A stretch of DNA of 64,000 bases from Nostoc sphaeroides (lineage in GTDB: Bacteria > Cyanobacteriota > Cyanobacteriia > Cyanobacteriales > Nostocaceae), in contig NZ_CP031941.1 in the NCBI RefSeq assembly GCF_003443655.1, forward strand, positions 3,284,501 through 3,348,500, read 5' to 3'. Shown piece by piece: positions 1 through 8,646 of this stretch (position 1 is its first letter; each line of letters begins with the position of its first letter). The notes beneath the pieces were generated by a model, which had not been told where the DNA came from, made no database searches, and saw only the letters and a list, made by a program, of their open reading frames with translations. The translations under genes and the position numbers were made by a program.

Positions 1-21
1 TGCCCTATTTAGTTCGTTACC

Positions 22-1707
22 ATGTCGGAAGAAGATATCCGAGCCGCAAGGCTGGAGAAAGTAGAACAACTCAAGCAGCTAGGGACTAATCCCTACGCCT
101 ATCGTTGGGAATCTACCCATCATGCAACGCAGTTGCAAGAACAGTTTGCCGATTTAGCCAGTGGTGAAGAAGTTGATTTAGAAGTTGCGATCGCTGGACG
201 CATTATGGCGCGTCGCGTTTTTGGTAAACTAGCTTTCTTCACCTTGCAAGATGAAACTGGCACAATTCAGCTTTATTTGGATAAAAATCGCATCCAAGAA
301 AGCATGGCAGATATTGATGCTGATGCTTTCAATCATTTAAAACAACTCACAGATGCAGGCGATATTCTGGGAGTTAAAGGTACTATTAAACGGACTGAAA
401 AGGGCGAGTTATCTGTCTACGTTAAACAATATACTATCCTGACTAAATCCCTGTTGCCGCTACCCGACAAGTGGCATGGATTAACGGATGTTGCCAAACG
501 TTACCGTCAGCGCTACGTTGATTTGATTGTTAACCCGGAAGTACGGCAAACTTTCCGCCGTCGCGCCCAAATTACTGCCGGTATTCGCCGTTATTTGGAA
601 CAGCGAGACTTTCTAGAAATTGAAACGCCAGTTTTGCAAAGTGAAGCTGGAGGTGCAGATGCGCGTCCATTTATCACTCACCACAACACTTTAGAAATGG
701 AATTGTATCTGCGAATTGCCACAGAACTCCATCTCAAGCGGTTGATTGTGGGTGGTTTTGAAAAGGTGTTTGAATTGGGACGGATTTTCCGTAATGAGGG
801 AATTTCGACTCGACACAATCCCGAATTTACGACAATTGAAATTTACCAAGCCTACGCCGATTACAACGATATGATGGCGCTGACTGAGGGGATTATTACC
901 ACTGTCGCCCAAGACGTACTCGGCACATTGCAAATCACCTACCAAGGGGAACCTATAGATTTAACACCACCTTGGCGGCGGGTGACAATGCACGATTTAG
1001 TTAAAGAATTTACTGGCTTGGATTTCAATTCTTTCCAAACATTGGAAGAAGCAAAAACAGCAAGTAAAAATGCTGGTATTCCTGGTGTAGATGAAGCCAA
1101 ATCAATTGGAAAGTTACTGAATTTAGCTTTTGAAGAGAAAGTAGAAGCTAATTTAATTCAACCTACCTTTGTAATTGATTACCCAGTAGAAATTTCGCCT
1201 TTAGCAAAACCCCACCGTTATCAACCTGGTTTAGTGGAAAGATTTGAGTTATTTATCGTAGGCCGAGAAACTGGGAACAGCTTCTCAGAACTTACAGATC
1301 CCATTGATCAAAGAGAACGCTTAGAAGCCCAAGCTGAAAGAAAAGCTGCTGGTGACTTAGAAGCCCAAGGTGTTGATGAAGACTTTTTGACAGCTTTAGA
1401 ATACGGTATGCCGCCTACGGGTGGTTTAGGGATTGGGATTGATCGGTTGGTAATGTTATTAACTGATTGTGCCAGTATTCGGGATGCGATCGCCTTCCCG
1501 CTACTCAAGCCTGAAGGCAGCGTTATTAAGCAATTTACCTATGAGCCAAAAACTCAAACACTGACTATTGAATTTGATAGTGGAAGTGTTTACGAGTATT
1601 TCAAAGTACCTCCCAGTATCAAGGATGACTTAGACAATGCACCGTCTAAAGGTCAACACTTTAACAAGTTTATTAAAGGGAAATTTAAGTTTGAACAGTT
1701 GAGCTAG
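22..1707 (+). CDS. lysS: Lysyl-tRNA synthetase (class II) with C-terminal KTSC domain
   Basis: Charges tRNA-Lys with lysine in the cytoplasm. An N-terminal OB-fold anticodon-binding domain (about residues 55-160) is followed by the class II catalytic core. Motif 2 reads [14 protein letters not shown] (near 260) and motif 3 reads [12 protein letters not shown] (near 475). The bacterial enzyme usually ends shortly after motif 3 at about 500 residues. This 561-residue protein carries about 60 more residues ([12 protein letters not shown] and following), which match the KTSC domain, a family named for this position in some lysyl-tRNA synthetases. An in-frame TAG at 10-12 makes the ATG at 22 the first possible methionine. 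A strong hairpin follows the stop codon. Confidence 0.96.
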   Translation: MSEEDIRAARLEKVEQLKQLGTNPYAYRWESTHHATQLQEQFADLASGEEVDLEVAIAGRIMARRVFGKLAFFTLQDETGTIQLYLDKNRIQESMADIDADAFNHLKQLTDAGDILGVKGTIKRTEKGELSVYVKQYTILTKSLLPLPDKWHGLTDVAKRYRQRYVDLIVNPEVRQTFRRRAQITAGIRRYLEQRDFLEIETPVLQSEAGGADARPFITHHNTLEMELYLRIATELHLKRLIVGGFEKVFELGRIFRNEGISTRHNPEFTTIEIYQAYADYNDMMALTEGIITTVAQDVLGTLQITYQGEPIDLTPPWRRVTMHDLVKEFTGLDFNSFQTLEEAKTASKNAGIPGVDEAKSIGKLLNLAFEEKVEANLIQPTFVIDYPVEISPLAKPHRYQPGLVERFELFIVGRETGNSFSELTDPIDQRERLEAQAERKAAGDLEAQGVDEDFLTALEYGMPPTGGLGIGIDRLVMLLTDCASIRDAIAFPLLKPEGSVIKQFTYEPKTQTLTIEFDSGSVYEYFKVPPSIKDDLDNAPSKGQHFNKFIKGKFKFEQLS

Positions 1708-1727
1708 TAAGTACTATTCAACAGTCG

Positions 1728-1761
1728 GGTGCGTTATGGGTTTGCCTAACGCACCATTTTT
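1728..1761 (+). terminator. Rho-independent terminator after lysS
   Basis: A 9-bp perfect stem GGTGCGTTA (1728-1736) / TAACGCACC (1747-1755) with a 10-nt loop is followed by ATTTTTATT. It lies 20 bases after the lysS stop. Related GGTGCGTTA sequence occurs near 61400, so the stem is also a dispersed repeat. Confidence 0.7.
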
Positions 1762-2105
1762 ATTACCTAATTTGCACTCACTTATTCTATATTATATTCC
1801 TTTAAAGTAGAACTATAGACGAGCGATCGCTCTCTATGATTACCTATAATAGAAAGGCGATCGCTAATTTTTACCTAAACGTAAAAGTGGAAGAATTCAG
1901 GAGTCAGCAGTCAGAATCCAGAATGATACCAATTTGAAAAAAGAATGCGACAAATAGACCATTTGTAGAGACGCGATTCATCGCGTCTTTACCCAAGGAT
2001 GTGTTGCAATCATTAATTGAAATAGAATGATTAGAAAATGAAGGGTGCTATTGCTTGTAAATTTTATTGGATTCCCTCTAGCAGTGGCCCAAAATCAAGA
2101 TTATT
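1762..2105. other. Intergenic region, lysS to protease
   Basis: No gene seen. It contains two GCGATCGC octamers and a small palindrome, AGACGCGA-TTCA-TCGCGTCT (1969-1988). Variants of this palindrome recur at about 4355-4378, 12264-12289 and, more diverged, 25721-25749. Both flanking genes end here (convergent), so it is a 3' region for both. Confidence 0.6.
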
Positions 2106-3935
2106 CTAATCTTCATTATTGCTATCTACATTGATGATGCCCAGAAGATTCTCATAGTTTTGGAATTGCAACCATAATTCTGAATTGGCTAATCCGTTAT
2201 TAGTTTCGGCTGGTATCAGATATTTTGCCGTTTCTGTGTAGACGTAGCCCGTCGTAGACATAGCTTGACCTATTAGAGAAGCGACATCATAACTCTTAAA
2301 ACTAGCAATAGTCTCTGGTGTGAGATATTCTGCTGTTTTTGTAATCGCCTGACCTATTAAAGAACCGACATCATAACTCTTAAAACTAGCAATAGTCTCT
2401 GGTGTGAGATATTCTGCTGTTTTTGTAATCGCCTGACCTATTAAAGAACCGACATCATAACTCTTAAAACTAGCAATAGTCTCTGGTGTGAGATATTCTG
2501 CTGTTTTTGTAATCGCCTGACCTATTAAAGAACCGACATCATAACTTTTAAAACTAGAAATAGTCTCTGGTGTGAGAAAACTTCCGATTTGTGTGTTTAT
2601 AGCTAGTGAATTGTTGCCAGAAATCACCTGCCTTGCCAGAGAACTAACATTGGAAATATTAAAATTAGAGAAACTAGAGATTCTAGCTTGTGAACTATTT
2701 TCTGCTGTGTCTACTTTGGCGTAGCCCGTCGTAGACATCGCCTGACTCGCCACAGAACTGACGTTAGAATTTGTACTTTGTGTACTATTTTCTGCGGTTT
2801 CTGTGACAATCTGACGGACTTGGGCATCAGTCAAGTTGGGGTTAGCACTAAGCATCAAGGCAACTATACCAGCAACATGAGGAGCAGCCATAGACGTACC
2901 GCTATAAGTGGCATATTGATTATTCGGAACTGAGGAGTACACCTCGACTCCTGGGGCTGTGACATAAGAAATTTCATTTGTTCCAGAGCGGTTAGAGAAG
3001 TCGGCCAAATTATTATTCTTATCCACAGCCCCAACGGCAATTCCCGACTTGGATGCATAGCGGGCGGGATAGGCTGGTGATGAGTCACCATTATTACCTG
3101 CTGCCATGACGACAATCACTCCTTTGCTGCTGGCGTAGTTAATGGCTGACTCTAAAGTACGATTGGAAGATGTGCCTCCTAAACTAAGGTTAATCACATT
3201 AGCTCCATTATCCACAGCGTAGCGAATACCTTTAGATATGGAACTATAGGAACCAGCGCCAGAGCTATCTAAAACTTTGACGGGCATAATTTTGGCATTG
3301 TATGCAATACCAGTGACACCGTAGTTATTATTTTCTCCTGCGATCGTGCCGGAAACATGAGTGCCATGACCGTTGTTATCTAAAGTGTTGTTGTTTTTAT
3401 CAGAGAAGTTCCAGCCGTAATTATCATCAATATAGCCATTGCCATCATCATCAATACCATTACCTGCTATTTCCTTGGTATTCGTCCAGATATTATTTTT
3501 TAAATCCTCGTGGTTATAGTCAACCCCAGTATCTACAACAGCAACAACAACGCCTTTACCTGTGTATCCCTGTGCCCAGACTTCAGGTGCTTTCACAAGG
3601 TCTGCTCCCCAATTATTGCCACCAAGGTTAGGAACATCAGCAAAGGCATTCTGACCAATTGCTCTAGCCACTGCTGCTGCTCCATTAATCAAGCCATAGC
3701 CATTAGTGGAGTTATAATTTTGAGCGCTAAAACCATTATTAGTAGCGTTATTGCTATTTTCGGAGTCACCATTATTTAGCAACTGCACATCAGCATTGGC
3801 TGAGTTGTAGCTACTACGTCTGCTGAAGTTAAGGCTGTAGTCATCTTTCGTATTAAAGCTATCTAATGAGGAGATTGAAGTGATATTTAGCTGTTGAGTT
3901 GACAACACATTGTTATTAACATCATCAATGAGCAT
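2106..3935 (-). CDS. S8 family serine peptidase (subtilisin-like) with internal tandem repeats
   Basis: Endopeptidase of the subtilase family, probably extracellular or surface-associated. The catalytic triad is visible: Asp135 in VAVVDTG, His190 in NGHGTHVSG and Ser348 in SGTSMAAPHVAG. The oxyanion Asn is about 281 in AAGNN. The first 110 residues are rich in Asn and Ser and have no classical signal peptide, so any secretion would be Sec-independent or of unknown type. From about residue 453 the tail holds four 28-residue repeats of the form YLTPETIASFKSYDVGSLIG; the last one decays. Two STTGY segments (near 401 and in the tail) are translated copies of a dispersed DNA repeat. The HetC-like exporter and PpiC genes lie upstream on the same strand, about 600 bases away. 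Cleavage specificity cannot be read from the sequence. Confidence 0.9.
   Translation of the reverse strand: MLIDDVNNNVLSTQQLNITSISSLDSFNTKDDYSLNFSRRSSYNSANADVQLLNNGDSENSNNATNNGFSAQNYNSTNGYGLINGAAAVARAIGQNAFADVPNLGGNNWGADLVKAPEVWAQGYTGKGVVVAVVDTGVDYNHEDLKNNIWTNTKEIAGNGIDDDGNGYIDDNYGWNFSDKNNNTLDNNGHGTHVSGTIAGENNNYGVTGIAYNAKIMPVKVLDSSGAGSYSSISKGIRYAVDNGANVINLSLGGTSSNRTLESAINYASSKGVIVVMAAGNNGDSSPAYPARYASKSGIAVGAVDKNNNLADFSNRSGTNEISYVTAPGVEVYSSVPNNQYATYSGTSMAAPHVAGIVALMLSANPNLTDAQVRQIVTETAENSTQSTNSNVSSVASQAMSTTGYAKVDTAENSSQARISSFSNFNISNVSSLARQVISGNNSLAINTQIGSFLTPETISSFKSYDVGSLIGQAITKTAEYLTPETIASFKSYDVGSLIGQAITKTAEYLTPETIASFKSYDVGSLIGQAITKTAEYLTPETIASFKSYDVASLIGQAMSTTGYVYTETAKYLIPAETNNGLANSELWLQFQNYENLLGIINVDSNNED
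2238..2579 (-). repeat. 84-bp tandem repeats within the S8 protease gene
   Basis: Three full 84-bp units (2322-2405, 2406-2489, 2490-2573) are nearly identical. A diverged partial unit lies on the low-coordinate side. The period is a multiple of three, so each unit adds 28 residues without breaking the frame. Near-identity between units implies recent duplication or ongoing homogenisation. Confidence 0.92.
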
Positions 3936-4284
3936 AAGTATTTTTTCTCAAAGATAGCAATCGGTTTTTGACAGTTTAAAGCTTTAAAATCTTTATAAGA
4001 AGATTTCAATGTGCGAATAAGCTCATTGTCAATAATTACTATGAAATTTCGGAAAAAAATGCTAATTTTATTACCAAAAATATTCTGATAACTGTGGTTT
4101 TTATTAAGAGCAAATTGCTCAAACAAATATTAAATTTTTTAAGCGTATTAATAGAGACTAACGCAATGATAAGAAAATGTTATGACTGCTACTAATTTGA
4201 AAACGACTGCGATCGCTATAAAAGTATTTACACCACTCAGGCTGGAGCGAGGCGAATACGGTTTGGATAAGAAGATCCCCCCGC

Positions 4285-4321
4285 CTGACTATTACCCCCT
4301 TAAAAAGGGGGTAATAGTCAG
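4285..4321. repeat. Perfect 17-bp stem palindrome
   Basis: CTGACTATTACCCCC (4285-4299) pairs with GGGGGTAATAGTCAG (4307-4321). With the inner TT/AA the stem is 17 bp closed by a three-A loop. No T-tract follows on either side, so it is a palindromic repeat or a transcript-stability element rather than a clear terminator. Confidence 0.75.
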
Positions 4322-4442
4322 TGCTAAGAAATAATTGACGGATAGATTCCTTGTAGAGACGGCGATTTATCGCGTCTCCCTAACCGTCAAAATGAATTTG
4401 ACAGACCAGTAGAGGAAATTAACCAAATCATCAAAATTAAAA

Positions 4443-4471
4443 TGGCGAATGGAGCATAACTCCATTCGCCA
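4443..4471 (-). terminator. Terminator downstream of the ABC exporter gene
   Basis: A perfect 12-bp stem TGGCGAATGGAG / CTCCATTCGCCA has a 5-nt loop. Read on the minus strand it is followed by TTTTAATTTT, as expected for a rho-independent terminator of the gene ending at 4544. Confidence 0.75.
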
Positions 4472-4543
4472 AAGGCTATCCTTAAGCCACTTTCCAAACG
4501 TTTATCTTTTATGCAGCCACAAACTTTGAGTTAGTTAAATCAA

Positions 4544-7246
4544 CTAAATGTTTGCTTGCTGCCGTTGATATAATGACCAATACAAACCCTTTTGTTGCAA
4601 CAATTCTGAGTGAGTACCACGTTCAGCAATCACGCCTTGCTCCAATACCAAAATCAAATCAGCACGTTTGAGAGGGGCAAAACGGTGAGCAATCAAAAAC
4701 ACGGTACGATTAGCAGAAATTTTTTGCAGGTTTTGCAGTACTTGTTGTTCAGTTTCACTATCCAAAGCGCTGGTAGCTTCATCTAAAACTAAAATCGGCG
4801 CTTGAGAAAGAAATAACCTTGCAAGAGCAATACGTTGTCTCTGTCCACCAGATAAAGCTGTACCGCGTTCACCAACATTGGTTTCGTAACCGTAGGGTAA
4901 TTGACTGATGAAATCGTGAGCTACTGCTAGTCTTGCCGCCTCTACTACTTGCTCTGCGGTAATGTCGGGACTACCGAGAGTAATATTTTCCAAAATGGTA
5001 CCGTTGAATAAAAAGTCTTCTTGGAGAACTACACTAACTTGTTGCCGCAGTGAGGCTAAATCGGCACTTTTTATATCAAAACCATCAATAAGGATGCGTC
5101 CTGATTCAATTTGATAGAGGCGTTGCAATAGCTTAGACAGAGTACTTTTACCAGAACCGCTACGTCCGACAATGCCAACAAATTGCCCTGGTTCGGCATT
5201 GAAAGATATTCCCCGCAGAATTGCTTCAAAGTTCGGCCGATAACGGAAAAAGACTTGCTCGAAGGTGATTTGTCCTTTCAGGGGTGGTAAAACTAGACCA
5301 GTTCCCAGTTCAGCTTCTGGAGAGACGTTGAGAATATCACCAATGCGATCTACAGAAAGTAGCACTTGTTGGAGGGTTTGCCACAACTGTACTAAGCGCA
5401 AAAGCGGGCCTGTGACTCTACCAGAGAGCATTTGAAAGGCAACTAGTTGTCCGATTGTAAGCTTTTGTTCGATGACTAATTTTGCGCCAAACCAGAGAAT
5501 CAGTATGGTAGACAAATTGGTAAGAAAGTCACCAATATTGCTGCTGATATTTGAGGTAGTAGAAGCTTTAAAACCTGTGCGAATGAAGCGAGCAAATAAG
5601 CCTTCCCAGCGATCGCGGGCTACTGGTTCGGCTGCATGGGCTTTAACGGAGTGAATTCCGGTGATTGTCTCTACTAGAAACGATTGACTATCGGCACTCC
5701 GGTTAAAAGTCTCGTTGAGCCAGTTACGCAGAATTGGTGTTGCAACTATCGTCAATGTGGCAAACAGTGGCAGTACTGCTAAGGCTACAAAGGTGAGTGG
5801 GATATTATAGTAAAACATCAATGCTAGGTACACCACAGCAAAGATGCTATCCAGAATCACAGTTAATGCTGTACCTGTGAGAAACTGACGGATTTGTTCG
5901 AGTTCCTGGACTCGTGCTACTGTGTCTCCGACGCGCCTCGACTCAAAATAAGCCAAAGGCAGACGCATCAGATGGCGAAATAGCTGTGCAGATAAACTCA
6001 AATCGAGACGACGAGCTGTATGGGTAAAGATGAATAGGCGCAGAATGCCAAGTATGGACTCAAATATGGCTACGAACAAAAGTGCGATCGCCATGACATC
6101 GAGAGTTGGCAAACTCTCCTGCACCATCACTTTATCAATGACGACTTGCGTAATTAGTGGTGTTGTTAACCCCAAAAGCTGCAAGGTAAAAGATGCTAAC
6201 AATACTTCTGTGAGCAATCCCTTATATTTCCAAACTGCTGGAGTAAACCAACTGAGGTTAAATTTTTCTTGCTGGGATATGAGTTCTACTTGCCACAATC
6301 GCCCATCCCAACACGCTTCAACTATCGACTGCGGTAAGCTTTCACAAATGCGATCGGGATTTAGAGGGTTAGCGATAATTAAGCGATCGCCTTTAACTCC
6401 ATAAGCCACTACCCAGGATGGACTCTGGGGTGAATCAGAATTCCACAGCAGTAAAGCTGGAAATGACAATTGTCGCAACTCACCCCAACTTACTTGTAAG
6501 CGCCGCAACACTAACCCTAACTTTTCTCCTGCTTCCACAACCTGTTTTGGGCGTTGTCCTCTGAGTTGGCGCTGCACCCATTCCAGTTGCACAGAATTTT
6601 CTAACTGTTGCGCCACCATTGTTAAACAAGCAGCAGCAGTGTTCCAGCTAGCAACAAAGGGATAATTTGAGACGATCAGATTGGCAGGCGGAAGTCCTCT
6701 TTGGGGTTGGATGCTGTGGGGGCTGGAAGTTCCCTGTGAGACTGGCGCTAGTGAAGGAGTGGAAGAGAAGGAAAATGTGTCTTTCTCTCTCTCCATGTCC
6801 ACTGGTAACACTTGCCAGAATTCCTGAATTTGTGGGTTAGAAAATTCTGCCCACAGCGCTGTATGCCAACATACTACTACTACTTCTTTACTAGCAGCTA
6901 CAGCTTTAAAATCCGCAGATAGCTTTTGGAAGTCACCAAACCAATCCCCCACATCTAGGGCGGCTATTGGTTTACCAACGCCTTCTTCTCGTAAACGAAC
7001 TTTCCCAGCTACAATTAAGAATTGGTAACCGCCAACATCGTTTGACCAGATTTTCTCTCCAAGACGATACTGACGAGTTTGAGACTCCTTTTCCAATCGG
7101 GATTGTTGTTCGGGAGTCAGCCAACATAACGGTGGCTGATTCCAAGGCAAAGAAGCTAGCACTTTTAATCGTAAAGATTCATTATCCAGAATATTTAACT
7201 CACTTGTAATTTGACTGTCAGTTTTTGAATTTTCTCTGCTAGCCAT
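4544..7246 (-). CDS. HetC-like ABC exporter: cNMP-binding-like, inactive C39-like, TM and ATPase domains
   Basis: A 900-residue half-transporter that should work as a homodimer in the inner membrane. Domains in order: a cyclic-nucleotide-binding-like fold (about 55-150); a C39 peptidase-like domain (about 185-320); a six-helix type 1 membrane domain (about 335-630); and an ABC ATPase (about 655-895) with Walker A GRSGSGKST, signature LSGGQRQRIALAR and Walker B ILVLDEATSALD. At the C39 position where active peptidases have an Asp-Cys-Gly-Pro motif this protein reads NTAAAC, so the catalytic Cys is missing. The domain may bind cargo without cutting it. The order matches HetC of Anabaena, but identity with HetC is not claimed. 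The start codon lies 52 bases inside the PpiC gene, suggesting coupled translation. No HlyD-type partner is in view. Confidence 0.88.
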   Translation of the reverse strand: MASRENSKTDSQITSELNILDNESLRLKVLASLPWNQPPLCWLTPEQQSRLEKESQTRQYRLGEKIWSNDVGGYQFLIVAGKVRLREEGVGKPIAALDVGDWFGDFQKLSADFKAVAASKEVVVVCWHTALWAEFSNPQIQEFWQVLPVDMEREKDTFSFSSTPSLAPVSQGTSSPHSIQPQRGLPPANLIVSNYPFVASWNTAAACLTMVAQQLENSVQLEWVQRQLRGQRPKQVVEAGEKLGLVLRRLQVSWGELRQLSFPALLLWNSDSPQSPSWVVAYGVKGDRLIIANPLNPDRICESLPQSIVEACWDGRLWQVELISQQEKFNLSWFTPAVWKYKGLLTEVLLASFTLQLLGLTTPLITQVVIDKVMVQESLPTLDVMAIALLFVAIFESILGILRLFIFTHTARRLDLSLSAQLFRHLMRLPLAYFESRRVGDTVARVQELEQIRQFLTGTALTVILDSIFAVVYLALMFYYNIPLTFVALAVLPLFATLTIVATPILRNWLNETFNRSADSQSFLVETITGIHSVKAHAAEPVARDRWEGLFARFIRTGFKASTTSNISSNIGDFLTNLSTILILWFGAKLVIEQKLTIGQLVAFQMLSGRVTGPLLRLVQLWQTLQQVLLSVDRIGDILNVSPEAELGTGLVLPPLKGQITFEQVFFRYRPNFEAILRGISFNAEPGQFVGIVGRSGSGKSTLSKLLQRLYQIESGRILIDGFDIKSADLASLRQQVSVVLQEDFLFNGTILENITLGSPDITAEQVVEAARLAVAHDFISQLPYGYETNVGERGTALSGGQRQRIALARLFLSQAPILVLDEATSALDSETEQQVLQNLQKISANRTVFLIAHRFAPLKRADLILVLEQGVIAERGTHSELLQQKGLYWSLYQRQQANI

Positions 7247-7977
7247 TTCTCAAACAACTCATTTTGTAGTGCAAGATTTAGTTGAGTATCTTCTAAAGAC
7301 GCTGGCAGAAATTGTTCTACTCGAAACAAACCATAAGGTACTTCTCCTTGGGGAGAGTCTTTGCCAACGATTTCTATTGGCCCGATCAATTGTCCAGGAC
7401 TGGCCACATCAATAGCTGCCCGTAATATATCCGGCATACTTCCTCGGCTGACTATTCCCATCATCCCGTTCACAATTCGGTCATCTGAAAGGGAATACTC
7501 TTTAGCTAGTTGCTCAAAACTACCTCCTTCTTCAATTTGGGTGTGTAGTTCGTCTGCTAATTCTCGATTATCAACAACGATCCGAGAAAGTACCACCCGA
7601 TCTAAAAAAATTTTGCGTTCAATAAAATATTCTGGGACTTTTGCTTGAGTCACTACAGTTTTTAGCTTTTCTAACTTGTAGCCAAAAGCCACCGATGTGT
7701 GAAAGGTAGCGTAATCTGTGTTGTTGGCTTTTAACCATTCTTGAAAACTTTGGGGGTCAATCAGTTGGTTTTTCAGCCTAAAGTCAATAATTGCCTGTTC
7801 AGTTATTGCTGTACCAATCTCAATATCGTCTCGTGTTCGGATTTCTTCCTCAATTACGTACTGGCGGAGAATATCCCCAATGAACTGTCCCAATTTTCCA
7901 GAGGCTTGCAGGTACTTTACTGCTGACTCAATAGAAATTATTTTGTCATTGATTGTCAAAAATGATGAAGATTCCAT
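7195..7977 (-). CDS. Parvulin-type peptidylprolyl isomerase (PpiC/SurA-like)
   Basis: Probable folding helper for secreted or exported protein. The N-terminal half (about 1-120) is a SurA-like helical region. The C-terminal parvulin domain (about 125-225) includes LAKEYSLSDDRIVNGMMG and the QLIGPIEIVG strand typical of the rotamase family. Length is 260 residues with no signal peptide. Its 3' end overlaps the exporter start by 52 bases, so the two are one operon. PpiC-type genes next to peptidase-type ABC exporters are a recurrent cyanobacterial arrangement. A decayed copy of its 5' end lies just upstream. Confidence 0.85.
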   Translation of the reverse strand: MESSSFLTINDKIISIESAVKYLQASGKLGQFIGDILRQYVIEEEIRTRDDIEIGTAITEQAIIDFRLKNQLIDPQSFQEWLKANNTDYATFHTSVAFGYKLEKLKTVVTQAKVPEYFIERKIFLDRVVLSRIVVDNRELADELHTQIEEGGSFEQLAKEYSLSDDRIVNGMMGIVSRGSMPDILRAAIDVASPGQLIGPIEIVGKDSPQGEVPYGLFRVEQFLPASLEDTQLNLALQNELFEKWLAEKIQKLTVKLQVS

Positions 7978-8646
7978 GAACTAACTATGTGAAAATGATT
8001 AAGAACTTATAAGACTTTTAAATTAAATCATATAAAAAGTATTTGGTCATTGATGATTAAATATGATAAAGATTTTATGAACTAATTACATCTAAATGGT
8101 CAAAACATTATATAACTAGTAAATAAAATAATTTCCCATAATTACTTTTACGGTCTAGTGGGGACAGAACAGGATTTAAAATATCAGTTATAAGCCAAAA
8201 CCAGTCGTGTAACCAAATCTTTATAAATTCAGAGAAATAATCAGGTAGATCAGCTAATAAGCATTTATACCAATTTAATGTGAAGCTGCACTAAATGAGT
8301 AACTCTCTATTCTTGGCGCTCTTCTCTAACGAGACGCTACGCGTTGGCGTACTTGGTGAAGCAGTCCGGTCTTGGGGGTTTCCCCCATGAGGAACTGCTG
8401 AACCCGAAGGGCGGTTCGTTTAATATTCTATGCATCTTCATACAGAATTGGTATTAGTTGTATAAAAGCAGTACTGGAGCCGCTTACTTCAAGCTAATTA
8501 TTCTGGAAAAATGAATGATGACTAGGTTAGATAGGCGAAAATAAAGTAAAACATATTAAGAATTGTTTCTTGCCAGTTGCTTATATAACCAAAGTTGTAG
8601 CATCTGAAGGCGTAACCTTAATAAGTAATCCTTTATTCTCATCTGT
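7978..8646. other. Intergenic region upstream of the ppiC-exporter operon
   Basis: No intact gene. The first 130 bases hold the probable promoter and a degenerate copy of the ppiC 5' end (8030-8082). From about 8320 to 8425 there are dispersed Nostoc-type repeats (for example ACGAGACGCTACGCG and a CCCGAAGGGCGG segment). Confidence 0.6.
8030..8082 (-). pseudogene. Decayed partial copy of the PpiC gene 5' end
   Basis: Read on the minus strand, ATA AAA TCT TTA TCA TAT aligns codon by codon with the PpiC start (ATG GAA TCT TCA TCA TTT). It continues through an identical ATC AAT GAC before ending in TGA. Its initiator is ATA. It is a remnant of a tandem duplication, not a gene. Confidence 0.6.

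Larger units (their letters stand above)
3936..4543. other. Intergenic region between protease and ABC exporter
   Basis: No credible gene. The part next to the protease start (3936-4200) is AT-rich and should hold its promoter. The rest holds hairpins: one palindrome at 4285-4321, a GAGACG repeat near 4356-4378 and a terminator at 4443-4471. Confidence 0.6.

Noticed and set aside
2238..2579. CRISPR-like array
   Set aside because: The 84-bp units are contiguous, in frame and contain no spacers; no cas genes are in view.
3887..4126. 79-codon frame overlapping the protease start
   Set aside because: AT-rich, no recognisable family, overlaps the clear protease start in another frame.
4544..7246. 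Naming the exporter HetC
   Set aside because: Domain order matches, but hetP and other heterocyst genes are not adjacent and the C39 Cys is missing; HetC-like is as far as the sequence supports.
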